A program made the position numbers and the translations under genes. The notes under the pieces are model-generated. The model saw nothing but the letters and a program-made list of their open reading frames with translations, did not search any database and was not told the DNA's origin. 62,818 bases of DNA from Achromobacter sp. MYb9 (GTDB lineage: Bacteria > Pseudomonadota > Gammaproteobacteria > Burkholderiales > Burkholderiaceae_B). The DNA is taken from contig NZ_PCOQ01000032.1 of NCBI RefSeq assembly GCF_002975275.1, positions 1 through 62,818 on the forward strand, given 5' to 3'. Each line of letters opens with the position of its first letter. The first letter of the stretch is position 1. Positions 44,256 to 52,316 of the stretch are shown here, one piece after another.

Positions 44256-45206
44256 AGGAAGTTCTCGTGTCCATATCGTGTCGGGCGCGGCTGGCGGGGC
44301 ACTGCGTACCAGGGCTTGCATGGAAACCCGGGCCCGTTCGTAGACCACGGTGCCGCTGGCCATGAACCAGCCGCTGGCGGTCGTAACGGTGGGCGCGGGC
44401 GTGTCCACGCCGGTGCCGGTCAGCCGGTTGGCGAAGTCGCCGGTGTTGTTGAACCAGTTGCCGCGGTCCCGCTCGCCCGTTATCGCCCGCGCCTGGCTGA
44501 GCGACAGGCCGGGCACCAACGCGGCGATGACCTCGGCGGGCGCGGTGTTGACGTTGACGCTGGTGGCCACCGGCAAGACGGTCATCGTGAGGCGCATGGC
44601 GTTGCGCGCGGGCGGTTCCAGCCCAAGCTGGGCGGCGATCTCGTCCACGCCTCGGGGCAGCGGCGCGCGCGCGTCAGGCGCCGCGACGCGTTGGCCGTTC
44701 GACGATGACGGCGAGTCGGCCGCCAAGGCCGGGGGCTGCGCGGCGGCGATGAGGTCGATGATGTGGCCGGCCAGGCTGTCGGGCAGCTGCTGCACGTTCA
44801 ATAGCCGGCGCAGCACTTTTTCCTGTTCGGGTTGGGGCACGCCGTTGCGGGCCAGGTTGCTCAGGTTGTATTTCCCTTGCTCGTCCTGGACGCGTCCCGA
44901 GAATACGGCGACCCGATCGTCGCCGGGCCGTTCGATGCGTGTGTCCAGCACGGGCGTTGCCCAGATCTGGTCGCCGCGGGTCGTGGATTCGCGCTTGCCG
45001 TGATCGCGGATGACCAGGCGCGCCCAGTCGATGCCGCCTGCGAGCATGACGCGGGCCTGCACGCGGGCCAGTTCGTTTTCCACTCGGCGGGTGCTGGCCG
45101 TCTGGCGCTGGAACAGGCTTGTCGTCAGCGCGGCCACGATGGCGACGATGATCAGCGCGCTGATGACCGCCGCGCCGCGTTCGCGGACCGGAGGGCGGGC
45201 CGTCAT
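44253..45206 (-). CDS. gspK: Type II secretion minor pseudopilin GspK
   Basis: GspK caps the pseudopilus tip with GspI and GspJ. The 317-residue protein is the largest pseudopilin, with a prepilin leader cut after ERG (MTARPPVRERG, then AAVISALIIVAIVAALTTSL) and, as is typical for GspK, no Glu at position 5 of the mature protein. The globular part has the expected SNLARNGVPQPEQEKVLRRL and SVNVNTAPAEVIAALVPGL segments. The start overlaps gspJ (ATGA). Its stop codon lies inside the third 81-bp repeat. Confidence 0.92.
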   Translation of the reverse strand: MTARPPVRERGAAVISALIIVAIVAALTTSLFQRQTASTRRVENELARVQARVMLAGGIDWARLVIRDHGKRESTTRGDQIWATPVLDTRIERPGDDRVAVFSGRVQDEQGKYNLSNLARNGVPQPEQEKVLRRLLNVQQLPDSLAGHIIDLIAAAQPPALAADSPSSSNGQRVAAPDARAPLPRGVDEIAAQLGLEPPARNAMRLTMTVLPVATSVNVNTAPAEVIAALVPGLSLSQARAITGERDRGNWFNNTGDFANRLTGTGVDTPAPTVTTASGWFMASGTVVYERARVSMQALVRSAPPAAPDTIWTRELP

Positions 45207-45835
45207 GGCAGCTCCAGGATGCGGATATAGCGCTGGGGGGCGTTGGCCGCGCCGCGTTCCAGCGTGATTTCAATGCCGGTCGGCGCGGTGGCGAAGCTGG
45301 CATTGGCGTCGACCCAGCCCGTGCCGGGGACCCAGGCGCGCACGCCCAGCACCCGCACGCCAGGCAAGAGCAGCACACCGTCGACCGCAGCGGGCAGCGG
45401 GCTGCGCGGCGCCGACGGGCCGCTGGCGCGCCACAAGCCGTCTGCCCGCACCTGCCATTGCACGCGCTGCCACAGGCCGTTGCCGTCAGGGTCGGGGCGC
45501 AGCAGCTCCAGGGCGTTGCCGCCGCTTGTCCGGCGCAACAGGCGCAGGCCCGTCGTCAATGTCAACGCGTCCTTGCCTGCGGAATCGAAGCTGGGTCCGG
45601 AATACGACAATTCAACATCGCGCCCCATCTGGCCCAGGGTGCGGACGATGGCGTCCGTGTCTTCGGCTTCCTGCTCGATCCAGTCGCGCGCACTGGAGAC
45701 GCTGGCCAGGCCGCGCCACGCCATCAGGCTGACCAGCGCCATCAATGCCAGGGCCACCAGTACTTCGATCAGCGTGAAGCCGGCCTGGGCTGCGCGGGCG
45801 GGGGACGATCGGTTCGATGCGGGACGCATGCTCAT
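45203..45835 (-). CDS. gspJ: Type II secretion minor pseudopilin GspJ
   Basis: The 210-residue minor pseudopilin has a prepilin leader cut after QAG, followed by FTLIEVLVALALMALVSLMA. The body includes AWRGLASVSSARDWIEQEAE and LPGVRVLGVRAWVPG, typical of GspJ, which joins GspI and GspK at the tip. It is linked to gspI and gspK by ATGA overlaps on either side. It has a long basic pre-leader of 19 residues. Confidence 0.92.
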   Translation of the reverse strand: MSMRPASNRSSPARAAQAGFTLIEVLVALALMALVSLMAWRGLASVSSARDWIEQEAEDTDAIVRTLGQMGRDVELSYSGPSFDSAGKDALTLTTGLRLLRRTSGGNALELLRPDPDGNGLWQRVQWQVRADGLWRASGPSAPRSPLPAAVDGVLLLPGVRVLGVRAWVPGTGWVDANASFATAPTGIEITLERGAANAPQRYIRILELP

Positions 45836-46233
45836 CGCAGGCTGGACAACAGCCCGTCCAGTTGCAGCAGCACCGCGTCCGGGCGCGAGGACGCGGCGTC
45901 ATGGACATTCACGGAAACCTGCCGAAAGCTGCGGTTCATGGAATTGGTGAACACCAGTTCGCATTGCAGCGCGCGGCCGCCTTGCGGACAGGGCACCGTC
46001 TGCGAGCCGGCGCGCGGCAGGGTCTGTTCCAGCCGCAGCTGCGTCAACGCGTTTTGCGCCGCCAGCAGCGCCAGCGTCTTGTCCTGCAAGGCGCGGTTGT
46101 TGGCCGACATGACGCCGGTTGCGCGCAGGGCGGCGGCCATCGCCACGGCGATGATGGCCAGCGCCACTAGCACTTCGATCAGGGTGAAGCCGCGCTGGCG
46201 ATCAGCGGAGTGGGGCGATTCAACGGATGTCAT
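45832..46233 (-). CDS. gspI: Type II secretion minor pseudopilin GspI
   Basis: The 133-residue protein starts the tip complex. The leader ends RQRG and is followed by FTLIEVLVALAIIAVAMAAA with E5. The remainder (LLAAQNALTQLRLEQTLPRA, HDAASSRPDAVLLQLDGLL) is typical in size. It begins 14 bp inside gspH and its stop overlaps gspJ (ATGA). Confidence 0.92.
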   Translation of the reverse strand: MTSVESPHSADRQRGFTLIEVLVALAIIAVAMAAALRATGVMSANNRALQDKTLALLAAQNALTQLRLEQTLPRAGSQTVPCPQGGRALQCELVFTNSMNRSFRQVSVNVHDAASSRPDAVLLQLDGLLSSLR

Positions 46234-46708
46234 AGCGGCCGGAGGCGTCGCGTTGCAGGGTGACGCTGGCGTCGCCCGCGCGCAGGGTAAGCGCCATGGG
46301 GGCCGCCACCCATTCGGTGTTGAAGATCAGCGGGCGGTCGGGATCCAGCCGTAGCTGGACGGCGCCCGCCCGCCAGGTCTGCGCGCGCAACATGTCGTCG
46401 TGTTCCAGGTGATCGACCGGCACCGGCGTGTCTTCCTGGGCGCTGGGACCCGGCAGGCGGCCCTGGCGTTCGAACGACCAGCCCTGGCCGTTCGCCAGCC
46501 AGCGAATGGGGCGCCCGTCGCTGCGGGCTTCGCTTTGCGCCACGGTGAAGGCGTCGGCCAGGCGTTGGGCATCGCTACGCAGGCCGTTGTCGCTTTTCCC
46601 GATGGACAGGCTGACCATGCTGGCCGCGATGGCCACGATCACCAGCACTACCAGCACTTCGACCAGCGTGAATCCGCGTTCAGAGTTCCCAGGAACCGAT
46701 GTCGGCAT
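46220..46708 (-). CDS. gspH: Type II secretion minor pseudopilin GspH
   Basis: The 162-residue minor pseudopilin bridges the tip and the GspG shaft. The leader MPTSVPGNSERG is followed by FTLVEVLVVLVIVAIAASMV. The remaining GspH domain includes VAQSEARSDGRPIRWLANGQ. I start it at the ATG at 46708, which gives a normal 12-residue leader and a 29-bp overlap with gspG; a start at 46756 would add 16 residues. Its 3' end overlaps gspI by 14 bp. Confidence 0.9.
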   Translation of the reverse strand: MPTSVPGNSERGFTLVEVLVVLVIVAIAASMVSLSIGKSDNGLRSDAQRLADAFTVAQSEARSDGRPIRWLANGQGWSFERQGRLPGPSAQEDTPVPVDHLEHDDMLRAQTWRAGAVQLRLDPDRPLIFNTEWVAAPMALTLRAGDASVTLQRDASGRYDIR

Positions 46709-47108
46709 CGCCGTTTTCTCCCCCGGGCTTGTTGTCGGCGCCGAACGAGAAGACATCGATGTCGCCCTTGACGCCGGGGCTCAGGTATTGGTACGGATGC
46801 CCCCAGGGGTCGTTGGGCAACTTGTCCAGGTAACCGCGCCAGTTGTTGGCGCCATCGGGCTTTTCCGCCAGCGCGCGCAGTCCCTGTGCCGTGGTGGGGT
46901 AGCGGCCGTTGTCCAGCCGGTAGAGCTTGAGCGCCTGCATGATGCCCGCGATGTCTTGCCGGGCGGCAACTTGCCGGGCTTGATCGGGACGGTCCAGCAC
47001 GCGTGGCACGATCAGGGCCGCCAGGATCCCCATGATCACAATCACCACCATGATTTCGATCAGGGTGAAACCTTGCTGGCGGGCGAGCCCGCGCGGTAAC
47101 TGACGCAC
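46680..47108 (-). CDS. gspG: Type II secretion major pseudopilin GspG
   Basis: GspG is the shaft subunit of the pseudopilus. The 142-residue protein has leader MRQLPRGLARQQG, then FTLIEIMVVIVIMGILAALI with E5, and the GspG hallmark region QDIAGIMQALKLYRLDNGRY, PTTAQGLRAL, PNDPWGHPYQYLSPG and SFGADNKPGGE (calcium-loop area). It is the first gene of the GHIJK operon. A PHO-like half-site and a candidate -10 lie 33-55 bp upstream, within an element shared with the gspF/gspD gap. Gene symbol and role are secure. Confidence 0.95.
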   Translation of the reverse strand: MRQLPRGLARQQGFTLIEIMVVIVIMGILAALIVPRVLDRPDQARQVAARQDIAGIMQALKLYRLDNGRYPTTAQGLRALAEKPDGANNWRGYLDKLPNDPWGHPYQYLSPGVKGDIDVFSFGADNKPGGENGDADIGSWEL

Positions 47109-47140
47109 TTTGCAACTCCGGTATTCAGTAGAAGCACGGA

Positions 47141-47175
47141 ATTGTGGACATGAAATATGACAGTAATGCGTTGCA
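47141..47175 (-). promoter_or_regulatory. Possible gspG promoter with PHO-like half-site
   Basis: On the minus strand CTGTCAT (47163-47157), an exact PHO half-site, is followed after 10 nt by CACAAT (47146-47141). On the plus strand AAATATGACAGTAATGCGTTGCA (47153-47175, 23 bases in two parts here) matches the element at 37670-37690 except for a 2-bp insertion and two substitutions. Confidence 0.45.
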
Positions 47176-47218
47176 AAGCTGGCCGCCTGCTACCATGGCC
47201 TTTCTACAAGGAGCGGTA

Positions 47219-47380
47219 ATGGCTACAAAAGAGAAGTCTTCGACTGGATTGGCGGCGTTGGTGGAAAAGGCGCTTCAACAGAAGAAGCTGGCTGCCGCCA
47301 CACAGAAACCGGCAGGGTCCTCCCTGTCGAACCTGGCAGGCCGCAAGCAAATGGGCCGCCCCGCGGGCCGCAAGCGCTGA
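47219..47380 (+). CDS. Small basic Lys/Ala-rich protein, unknown
   Basis: I do not recognise it. It encodes 53 residues starting MATKEKSSTGLAALVEKALQ, rich in Lys, Ala and Gln, ending in a basic GRKQMGRPAGRKR tail that could bind nucleic acid. AAGGAG sits 7 nt before the ATG at 47219, a better ribosome site than most genes here. It lies antisense between gspC and gspG. No signal peptide or membrane segment is present, so it is unlikely to be a secretion subunit. Confidence 0.6.
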   Translation: MATKEKSSTGLAALVEKALQQKKLAAATQKPAGSSLSNLAGRKQMGRPAGRKR

Positions 47381-47444
47381 TCGGCGGGCGCTTGAAAGGA
47401 AGCGCCGCCTGACCCGCAATCATCAGATTCAAGCTACCAGCGTT

Positions 47445-47888
47445 TCAATTCACCTGCGCGATCCCTGCCGACGCTGCCAGCGCGGCGGGGGTGGCCAGGC
47501 GGTTCAATCTTCCCCCTTGTTCCACCGTCACGGCATCCACTGCGATATCGCGCAGCACGATGCCCGGGGCCACTTCGCCGCCCGCCCGATAAGCCAGCGG
47601 CGGGCCGCCATCCACGCTTAGCACCGCCGCGCCGTCCGGGCCGGCCGCGATCAGGCCCAGTACGCTGATCTGCGTGCGCATCACCTCGTCCTTTCCGAAC
47701 CACAACGCTACCGGCGTGTTGTCAGCTGCGCGCGGCGCGGCGGCCGACACGGCCGGCGGCAACGGGCCGGGGCGCGGCGCAAGCAGCACGGCGGCCCAAA
47801 CGCCCACGCCCGCGGCAAGCGCCAGCACGGCAAGGACGCGCAGCGTGGCGGGCGCGGAAGGCAGGGAAGGGCGCAAGGAAAGCGGCAT
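47445..47888 (-). CDS. gspC: Type II secretion protein GspC (short form)
   Basis: GspC connects the inner-membrane platform to the GspD periplasmic domains and selects clients. The 147-residue protein has a membrane helix (LRVLAVLALAAGVGVWAAVL, about 17-36) and an HR domain (SVLGLIAAGPDGAAVLSVDG, then GEVAPGIVLRDIAVDAVTVE). It ends after HR, lacking the PDZ or coiled-coil of longer GspCs, as in the Burkholderia-type short GspC. It lies upstream of gspG on the same strand, with a small antisense gene between them. Confidence 0.8.
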   Translation of the reverse strand: MPLSLRPSLPSAPATLRVLAVLALAAGVGVWAAVLLAPRPGPLPPAVSAAAPRAADNTPVALWFGKDEVMRTQISVLGLIAAGPDGAAVLSVDGGPPLAYRAGGEVAPGIVLRDIAVDAVTVEQGGRLNRLATPAALAASAGIAQVN

Positions 47889-47923
47889 AAGGGCGACAAC
47901 GAATACGAAAAGCGACGCGCCCG

Positions 47924-47946
47924 ACTATAGCGGTTGTTCATGACAA
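47924..47946 (-). promoter_or_regulatory. Possible gspC promoter with PHO-like half-site
   Basis: On the minus strand TTGTCAT (47946-47940) is followed, after exactly 10 nt, by TATAGT (47929-47924), a good -10 at 36 bp from the start codon. The upstream half-site expected of a full PHO box is not clear. Confidence 0.5.
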
Positions 47947-47992
47947 CGCCGATACCGGTAATCCGCGTTCGATTCAGGTTCCGTACAGTTTT

Positions 47993-48026
47993 TTGTCATG
48001 GCGCTTACATGGCGGGTATCTAGCAT
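47993..48026 (+). promoter_or_regulatory. PHO box and -10 before phoX
   Basis: TTGTCAT (47993-47999), 4 bp, and CTTACAT (48004-48010) match the 11-bp-period PHO box CTGTCAT-N4-CTGTCAT at 6/7 and 5/7. TAGCAT starts 10 nt later (48021), the spacing PhoB-dependent promoters use in place of a -35. Confidence 0.65.
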
Positions 48027-48083
48027 GCCGGCAACGCTCGACTTTCCCCGAGCGCGTTTATCCGATCCAACTGGGACACCCGC

Positions 48084-50051
48084 ATGCAAGATACGAATCA
48101 AGCCAATCGCCGCCGACTCCTGAAGATGCTGGGAGGCGCGCCGATGCTGCCGATCGGCGGTGTCAGCATGGCCGCGCTGCTGGCCGGCTGTAATTCGAGC
48201 GACGACGATGACGACAGCGATGGCTCGACGAATCCGAATCCCAATCCCCCGGCCACGCCGGTGACGTTTTCGTCCGCCGCGTTCACGTCGATGCCCGCGC
48301 CGACCCTGGCCACGCCGCAACTGATGGCGCGAACGACCGTGAGCTCGGCGATGGCGCTGACCTTCAGCGACGGCTCCAAGCGCACCGTTGAACTGGGCTA
48401 CGAGCCGTTCTTCATCACGGGCGACGCCGTGCCGGACGGCAAGGGCGGCACGATGGTGGCGGGCGGGTACTTCAACCTGGCCGGCGCGCCGATCATGGAC
48501 AACTCGGTGCCCGCCCGCGCGCGCCAGTTCTTTTCGAACTGTCCGGACGGCACGTCGCTGCTGGCCCTGTCGGAGCCGACCAAGGTCGCCGGCGTGGCTG
48601 GTAACGCGGTCTATGCCGTGGTGCAATTCGAATACCAATCGATGGACCAGGCCGGCAACGACATGTACGGTTTGCTGCCGTCGCCGATTGCCGTGCTGAC
48701 CCTGTCGCAAGACCCGAACACCGGCAAACTGAGCCTGGTGAAGTACAGCAATGTCGACACCGCGTCGGTGCATGGCCTGTGGATCACCTGCGGCGCCAGC
48801 CTGTCGCCCTGGGGCACCCACCTGTCCAGCGAAGAGTACGAGCCGGACGCAACGACCGCCCGCACGCTGGCGTCATTCCAGGCCTACAGCCAGAACCTCT
48901 ACGGCGACCCCGCCAAGGCCAATCCGTACCACTACGGCCACATGCCGGAAGTTACCGTGCATCCGGACGGCACGGGCACCATCAAGAAGCACTATTGCAT
49001 GGGCCGCATTTCGCACGAGTTGGTGCAGGTGATGCCCGACCAGCGCACCGCGCTGATGGGCGACGACGCCACCAACGGCGGCCTGTTCATGTTCGTGGCC
49101 GACCGCAAGGCGGACTTGTCGGCGGGCACGCTCTACGTGGCCCAATGGACGCAGACTTCGGGCACGGGGGCGGGCGCCGGCACGCTGAAGTGGATCAAAC
49201 TGGGTCATGCCACCAGCGCTGAAATCAAGGAGCTGGCTGACCAGTTGGTGGCGGCCGACATCATGGACGTGCGCACCACCGACCCGGCCGACGCGTCGTT
49301 CACCAAGATTCGCTACAACAACAAGGACAACTGGGTGAAGCTGCAGCCGGGCCGCCGCCAGGCCGCGGCGTTCCTGGAAACGCACCGCTATGCGGCGCTC
49401 GTGGGTGGCACGCTGGCCTTCACCAAAATGGAAGGCACGACCGTCAACGCCAAGGACAAGATCGCCTACAGCGCCATGTCGCGCATTGAATCGTCCATGA
49501 TCGACGGGAAGGTTGCGGGCCTGAAGGTGGAAGCCAACGCGGCCGGCGCGGTGTACCAGCTGCACATGCAAGCCGGCCAGGTCGACACCGACGGCAGCGC
49601 GATCGACAGCGAATGGGTGCCGGTGGACATGGACGCGGTGGCGGAACTGGTCGGCAAACCGCTGGCGACGCCGGATGCGCTGGGCAACACGCACAACGCC
49701 GATTTCGTCTCGAACCCCGACAACCTGAAGTTCTCGGAAAAGCTGCGCACGTTGTTCGTGGGTGAGGACAGCGGCGGCCACGTCAACAACTTCATGTGGG
49801 CCTACAACGTCGACACGAAGGCGTTGTCACGCCTGCTGTCGTGCCCGGTGGCCGCGGAATCCACCGGTCTGCAAGCCGTGGACGAAATCAACGGCTGGAC
49901 CTACATCACCAGCAACTTCCAGCACGCGGCCGATTGGGGTGGCGTTCACGCCGTGGTGCGGCCCACGCTCGAGCCGCTGGTCAAGGCCAACTACAAGGAC
50001 GGCTTCGGCGCAGCCGTCGGCTACCTGACCGGCGTGAAGATCGGCGCGTAG
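48084..50051 (+). CDS. phoX: PhoX-family alkaline phosphatase (Tat lipoprotein)
   Basis: PhoX removes phosphate from organic esters using a calcium-iron cofactor. The 655-residue protein belongs to the DUF839 fold (GLWITCGASLSPWGTHLSSE, EDSGGHVNNFMWAYNVDT, MGDDATNGGLFMFVADR). The N-terminus has a Tat-like twin-arginine (NRRRLLKMLGG) and then a lipobox LLAGC, so export folded through Tat with lipid anchoring is likely; an Asp-rich linker follows (SSDDDDDSDG). A PHO-box-like site lies 74-91 bp upstream and a terminator follows. It begins right after the T2SS genes, with secreted enzymes beyond it. Confidence 0.9.
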   Translation: MQDTNQANRRRLLKMLGGAPMLPIGGVSMAALLAGCNSSDDDDDSDGSTNPNPNPPATPVTFSSAAFTSMPAPTLATPQLMARTTVSSAMALTFSDGSKRTVELGYEPFFITGDAVPDGKGGTMVAGGYFNLAGAPIMDNSVPARARQFFSNCPDGTSLLALSEPTKVAGVAGNAVYAVVQFEYQSMDQAGNDMYGLLPSPIAVLTLSQDPNTGKLSLVKYSNVDTASVHGLWITCGASLSPWGTHLSSEEYEPDATTARTLASFQAYSQNLYGDPAKANPYHYGHMPEVTVHPDGTGTIKKHYCMGRISHELVQVMPDQRTALMGDDATNGGLFMFVADRKADLSAGTLYVAQWTQTSGTGAGAGTLKWIKLGHATSAEIKELADQLVAADIMDVRTTDPADASFTKIRYNNKDNWVKLQPGRRQAAAFLETHRYAALVGGTLAFTKMEGTTVNAKDKIAYSAMSRIESSMIDGKVAGLKVEANAAGAVYQLHMQAGQVDTDGSAIDSEWVPVDMDAVAELVGKPLATPDALGNTHNADFVSNPDNLKFSEKLRTLFVGEDSGGHVNNFMWAYNVDTKALSRLLSCPVAAESTGLQAVDEINGWTYITSNFQHAADWGGVHAVVRPTLEPLVKANYKDGFGAAVGYLTGVKIGA

Positions 50052-50121
50052 TCCACGCGTCATCCAGGCAGCGCCGCACAGGCCGCGAAGCGGCGCATGC
50101 GCGGTGTTGGCCGCAACGTCA

Positions 50122-50146
50122 GGGACCGGTCCGCCGGTCCCTTTTT
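50122..50146 (+). terminator. Rho-independent terminator of phoX
   Basis: GGGACCGG and CCGGTCCC form a perfect 8-bp stem with loop TCCG, followed directly by TTTTT. Confidence 0.92.
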
Positions 50147-50212
50147 CATGCGCGGACGCACTCCGTTTTTCGCAAAAGAATCCTGATCCGTCGATCAGGC
50201 TTTCTGCCCTTG

Positions 50213-50246
50213 GGTTCATGGGGCCTTCACGTTGGGCCGCCACTAT
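50213..50246 (+). promoter_or_regulatory. Weak PHO-box-like site before the phosphodiesterase operon
   Basis: GGTTCAT (50213-50219), 4 bp, CCTTCAC (50224-50230), then 10 nt and CACTAT (50241-50246). Each half matches the PHO consensus at only four of seven bases, but the period and -10 spacing equal those before phoX. The rest of 50147-50289 shows nothing certain. Confidence 0.35.
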
Positions 50247-50289
50247 GTGCGCAGCATAAAAACCCTGTTCATGAAACGAGAAGAGAAGC

Positions 50290-52296
50290 ATGCAAGCATT
50301 GAATTGGAGAAGATGGTGCGCCATGTTGCTGGCTACCAGCGCATTGGCGGGCTGTGGGGGTAGTGACGATGACGACGACACCGAGGCGCCGCCGACCACG
50401 CCGCCGGTGACCGAGCCGGGCAAGCCGGCCGTCGAAAAGGTGCTGTTCATTGGCGTCGATGGGCTGACCTATGACGCCATGCGCCAAGGCGTGGCGGACA
50501 AGAGCTTGTCCAACATCGGCCAGTTGACCCTCACGCGCGCCTGGACGGGTGGCGTGACGGGCGGCGTCACGCAACAGCCCACCCTGGCGGTTCCCGGCTG
50601 GGCCACGCTGCTGACGGGCCAGTGGGCCGACGCGCATGGCGTGCGGTCCAACGCCGCGGGCCAGGCGGTGAAGTCGCCCAGCCTGTTCCAGCGCGTGAAG
50701 GCGGCGCATCCCGATGCACGCGTGTCTGCAGCCTTCAATTCGACGTTGCTGGCGGGGCTGGTTGGCCGCGACCGCGACGCCGGCTACCTGCAAGCCGTGA
50801 CGGACTGCGCCGGCGTGGATGATTGCGTCGCCACGCAAGCGCGTGACCGCATCACGGAAGGCTACGACGTGGTGGTGGCCCAGTTCGGCGCCGCCGAGCG
50901 TGCCGCCTCGGATAGCGGTTTTGGCGCGAATTACCAAGCAGTCATCCGCCAGACGGACGCCGCCGTGGGCGTGCTGGCCAAACAGGTCGCCGACCGCCGC
51001 GCCGCGAATCCCGGCGAGAACTGGCTGATCGTCTTGGCCGCCAGCCATGGCCTGGATAAGACGGGCGCCAGCGACGGCCTGCCCATGTCGTTGAACAAGA
51101 CCATCGTGCTGGCGACGAACCAGCCCGCGATGCTGGGGGGTACGTCGGACGACGCGTCGGTTGACGGCGTGTGGGACAACAACTGGTATGCGCTGCCCAG
51201 CGCGGCCGATGTGACGCCCACGCTGCTGGCTCACCTGGGCGCGCTGCCCGCCGCGGGCGCCTACGATATGGCGGGCACGCCGCTGTCCGAACCCCTGGCG
51301 CTGCGCCGGCTGGCGGCGCGCACGTCCATGGACAACAAGACCGTGTCGCTCTCGTGGGTGCGCGTGGGCGAACCCAGCGACGAGATCGTGGTCAGCCGGG
51401 ACGGCGCCGAAGTGGCGCGCTTGCCGGCAACCGCCACGGATTACGAGGACACGGGTTTCACCTTCGATACGGAAGGTGTGCATGCGCTGAACTACAGCGT
51501 GTCCGCCGGGCGCGCCGTCAGCGCGACCCGCGCCACGGTGGTCTATGCCAAGCCCGTGCCGCTGCTGGCCTCGCTGCGCACCGGCCTGACGATGCTGTTC
51601 CCGTTCGAAGGCAATGTGACCGACGTGGCGGCCGGCGGCGGCGCGATCACGCCGTACGACGGCGTGCAGGCGCCGGCCTACGCCAACGCGGGCATCTTCG
51701 GCAAGATGTTCCAGAACGAACGCGGGGCCGCCGCCCTGGGCGCCTTCAAGCTGGATTACCCGGCGGGGCTGCTGGACAGCTTGCAGGTCTTCACGATCGG
51801 TTTCTGGTACCAGTCTGACGGCACGGCCAACGACCGCTCGATCCTGGGCAACAAGGACTACAACTCTGGCGGCAACCCCGGCATCACCATCGCCCAGTGG
51901 GCCGGCCCCGAGCTGCGCTTCAACCTGGCGGGTGGCGGGTCGCGAGTCGACATCAATGGCGTGAAGTTCACGCCGAACAAGCCGGTCTACATCGCCATGA
52001 CCATCGACAAGGCCGCCAAGACCATGACCGCCTACGTCTATGACAAGGACATCGGCTATTCGCGCCGCTCGGTCGGCACGGGAGCGGTGAATCTGGCGCA
52101 AGTGGCGGGCGTGTTTGGTCCGCACATCGGCCTGAACGAAGACGGCCGCGGCACCTACGGCATTTGCTGCGCCGGCACCAAGGGCCCCTACACGATGAAT
52201 TTCGACGACCTGGCCTTCTGGTCGCGCGCCCTGACCGACGACGAAGTGAAGTCCCTGGCCATGTCCGGCAAGTCCGTTTCCGAACTGTTTCCCTGA
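50290..52296 (+). CDS. Lipoprotein of the phosphodiesterase/alkaline-phosphatase superfamily with LamG-like domain
   Basis: This 668-residue exported lipoprotein (lipobox LAGC, then GGSDDDDDTEAPPTTPPV) has a type I phosphodiesterase/nucleotide pyrophosphatase-like domain (about 50-330: VLFIGVDGLTYDAM with a first metal Asp; PTLAVPGWATLLTGQWADAHG with the nucleophile region) and a C-terminal jelly-roll of LamG type (about 430-660). Active-site residues look degenerate: the usual D-x3-H metal pair reads ERAAS and the SDHG motif reads ASHG. It may bind rather than cleave, or use altered chemistry. A short middle region resembles fibronectin type III. It starts an apparent three-gene run with a small lipoprotein and a phospholipase C. 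Confidence 0.75.
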   Translation: MQALNWRRWCAMLLATSALAGCGGSDDDDDTEAPPTTPPVTEPGKPAVEKVLFIGVDGLTYDAMRQGVADKSLSNIGQLTLTRAWTGGVTGGVTQQPTLAVPGWATLLTGQWADAHGVRSNAAGQAVKSPSLFQRVKAAHPDARVSAAFNSTLLAGLVGRDRDAGYLQAVTDCAGVDDCVATQARDRITEGYDVVVAQFGAAERAASDSGFGANYQAVIRQTDAAVGVLAKQVADRRAANPGENWLIVLAASHGLDKTGASDGLPMSLNKTIVLATNQPAMLGGTSDDASVDGVWDNNWYALPSAADVTPTLLAHLGALPAAGAYDMAGTPLSEPLALRRLAARTSMDNKTVSLSWVRVGEPSDEIVVSRDGAEVARLPATATDYEDTGFTFDTEGVHALNYSVSAGRAVSATRATVVYAKPVPLLASLRTGLTMLFPFEGNVTDVAAGGGAITPYDGVQAPAYANAGIFGKMFQNERGAAALGAFKLDYPAGLLDSLQVFTIGFWYQSDGTANDRSILGNKDYNSGGNPGITIAQWAGPELRFNLAGGGSRVDINGVKFTPNKPVYIAMTIDKAAKTMTAYVYDKDIGYSRRSVGTGAVNLAQVAGVFGPHIGLNEDGRGTYGICCAGTKGPYTMNFDDLAFWSRALTDDEVKSLAMSGKSVSELFP

Positions 52297-52316
52297 TGTT
52301 CCAAGGATAGAAAACC

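Noticed and set aside
44008..44365. Open frames on both strands across the 81-bp repeats, encoding 27-residue repeat proteins
   Set aside because: The period is a multiple of three, so frames stay open automatically; no ribosome site or conserved start, and the frames overlap gspK and gspL ends. Treated as repeat DNA.
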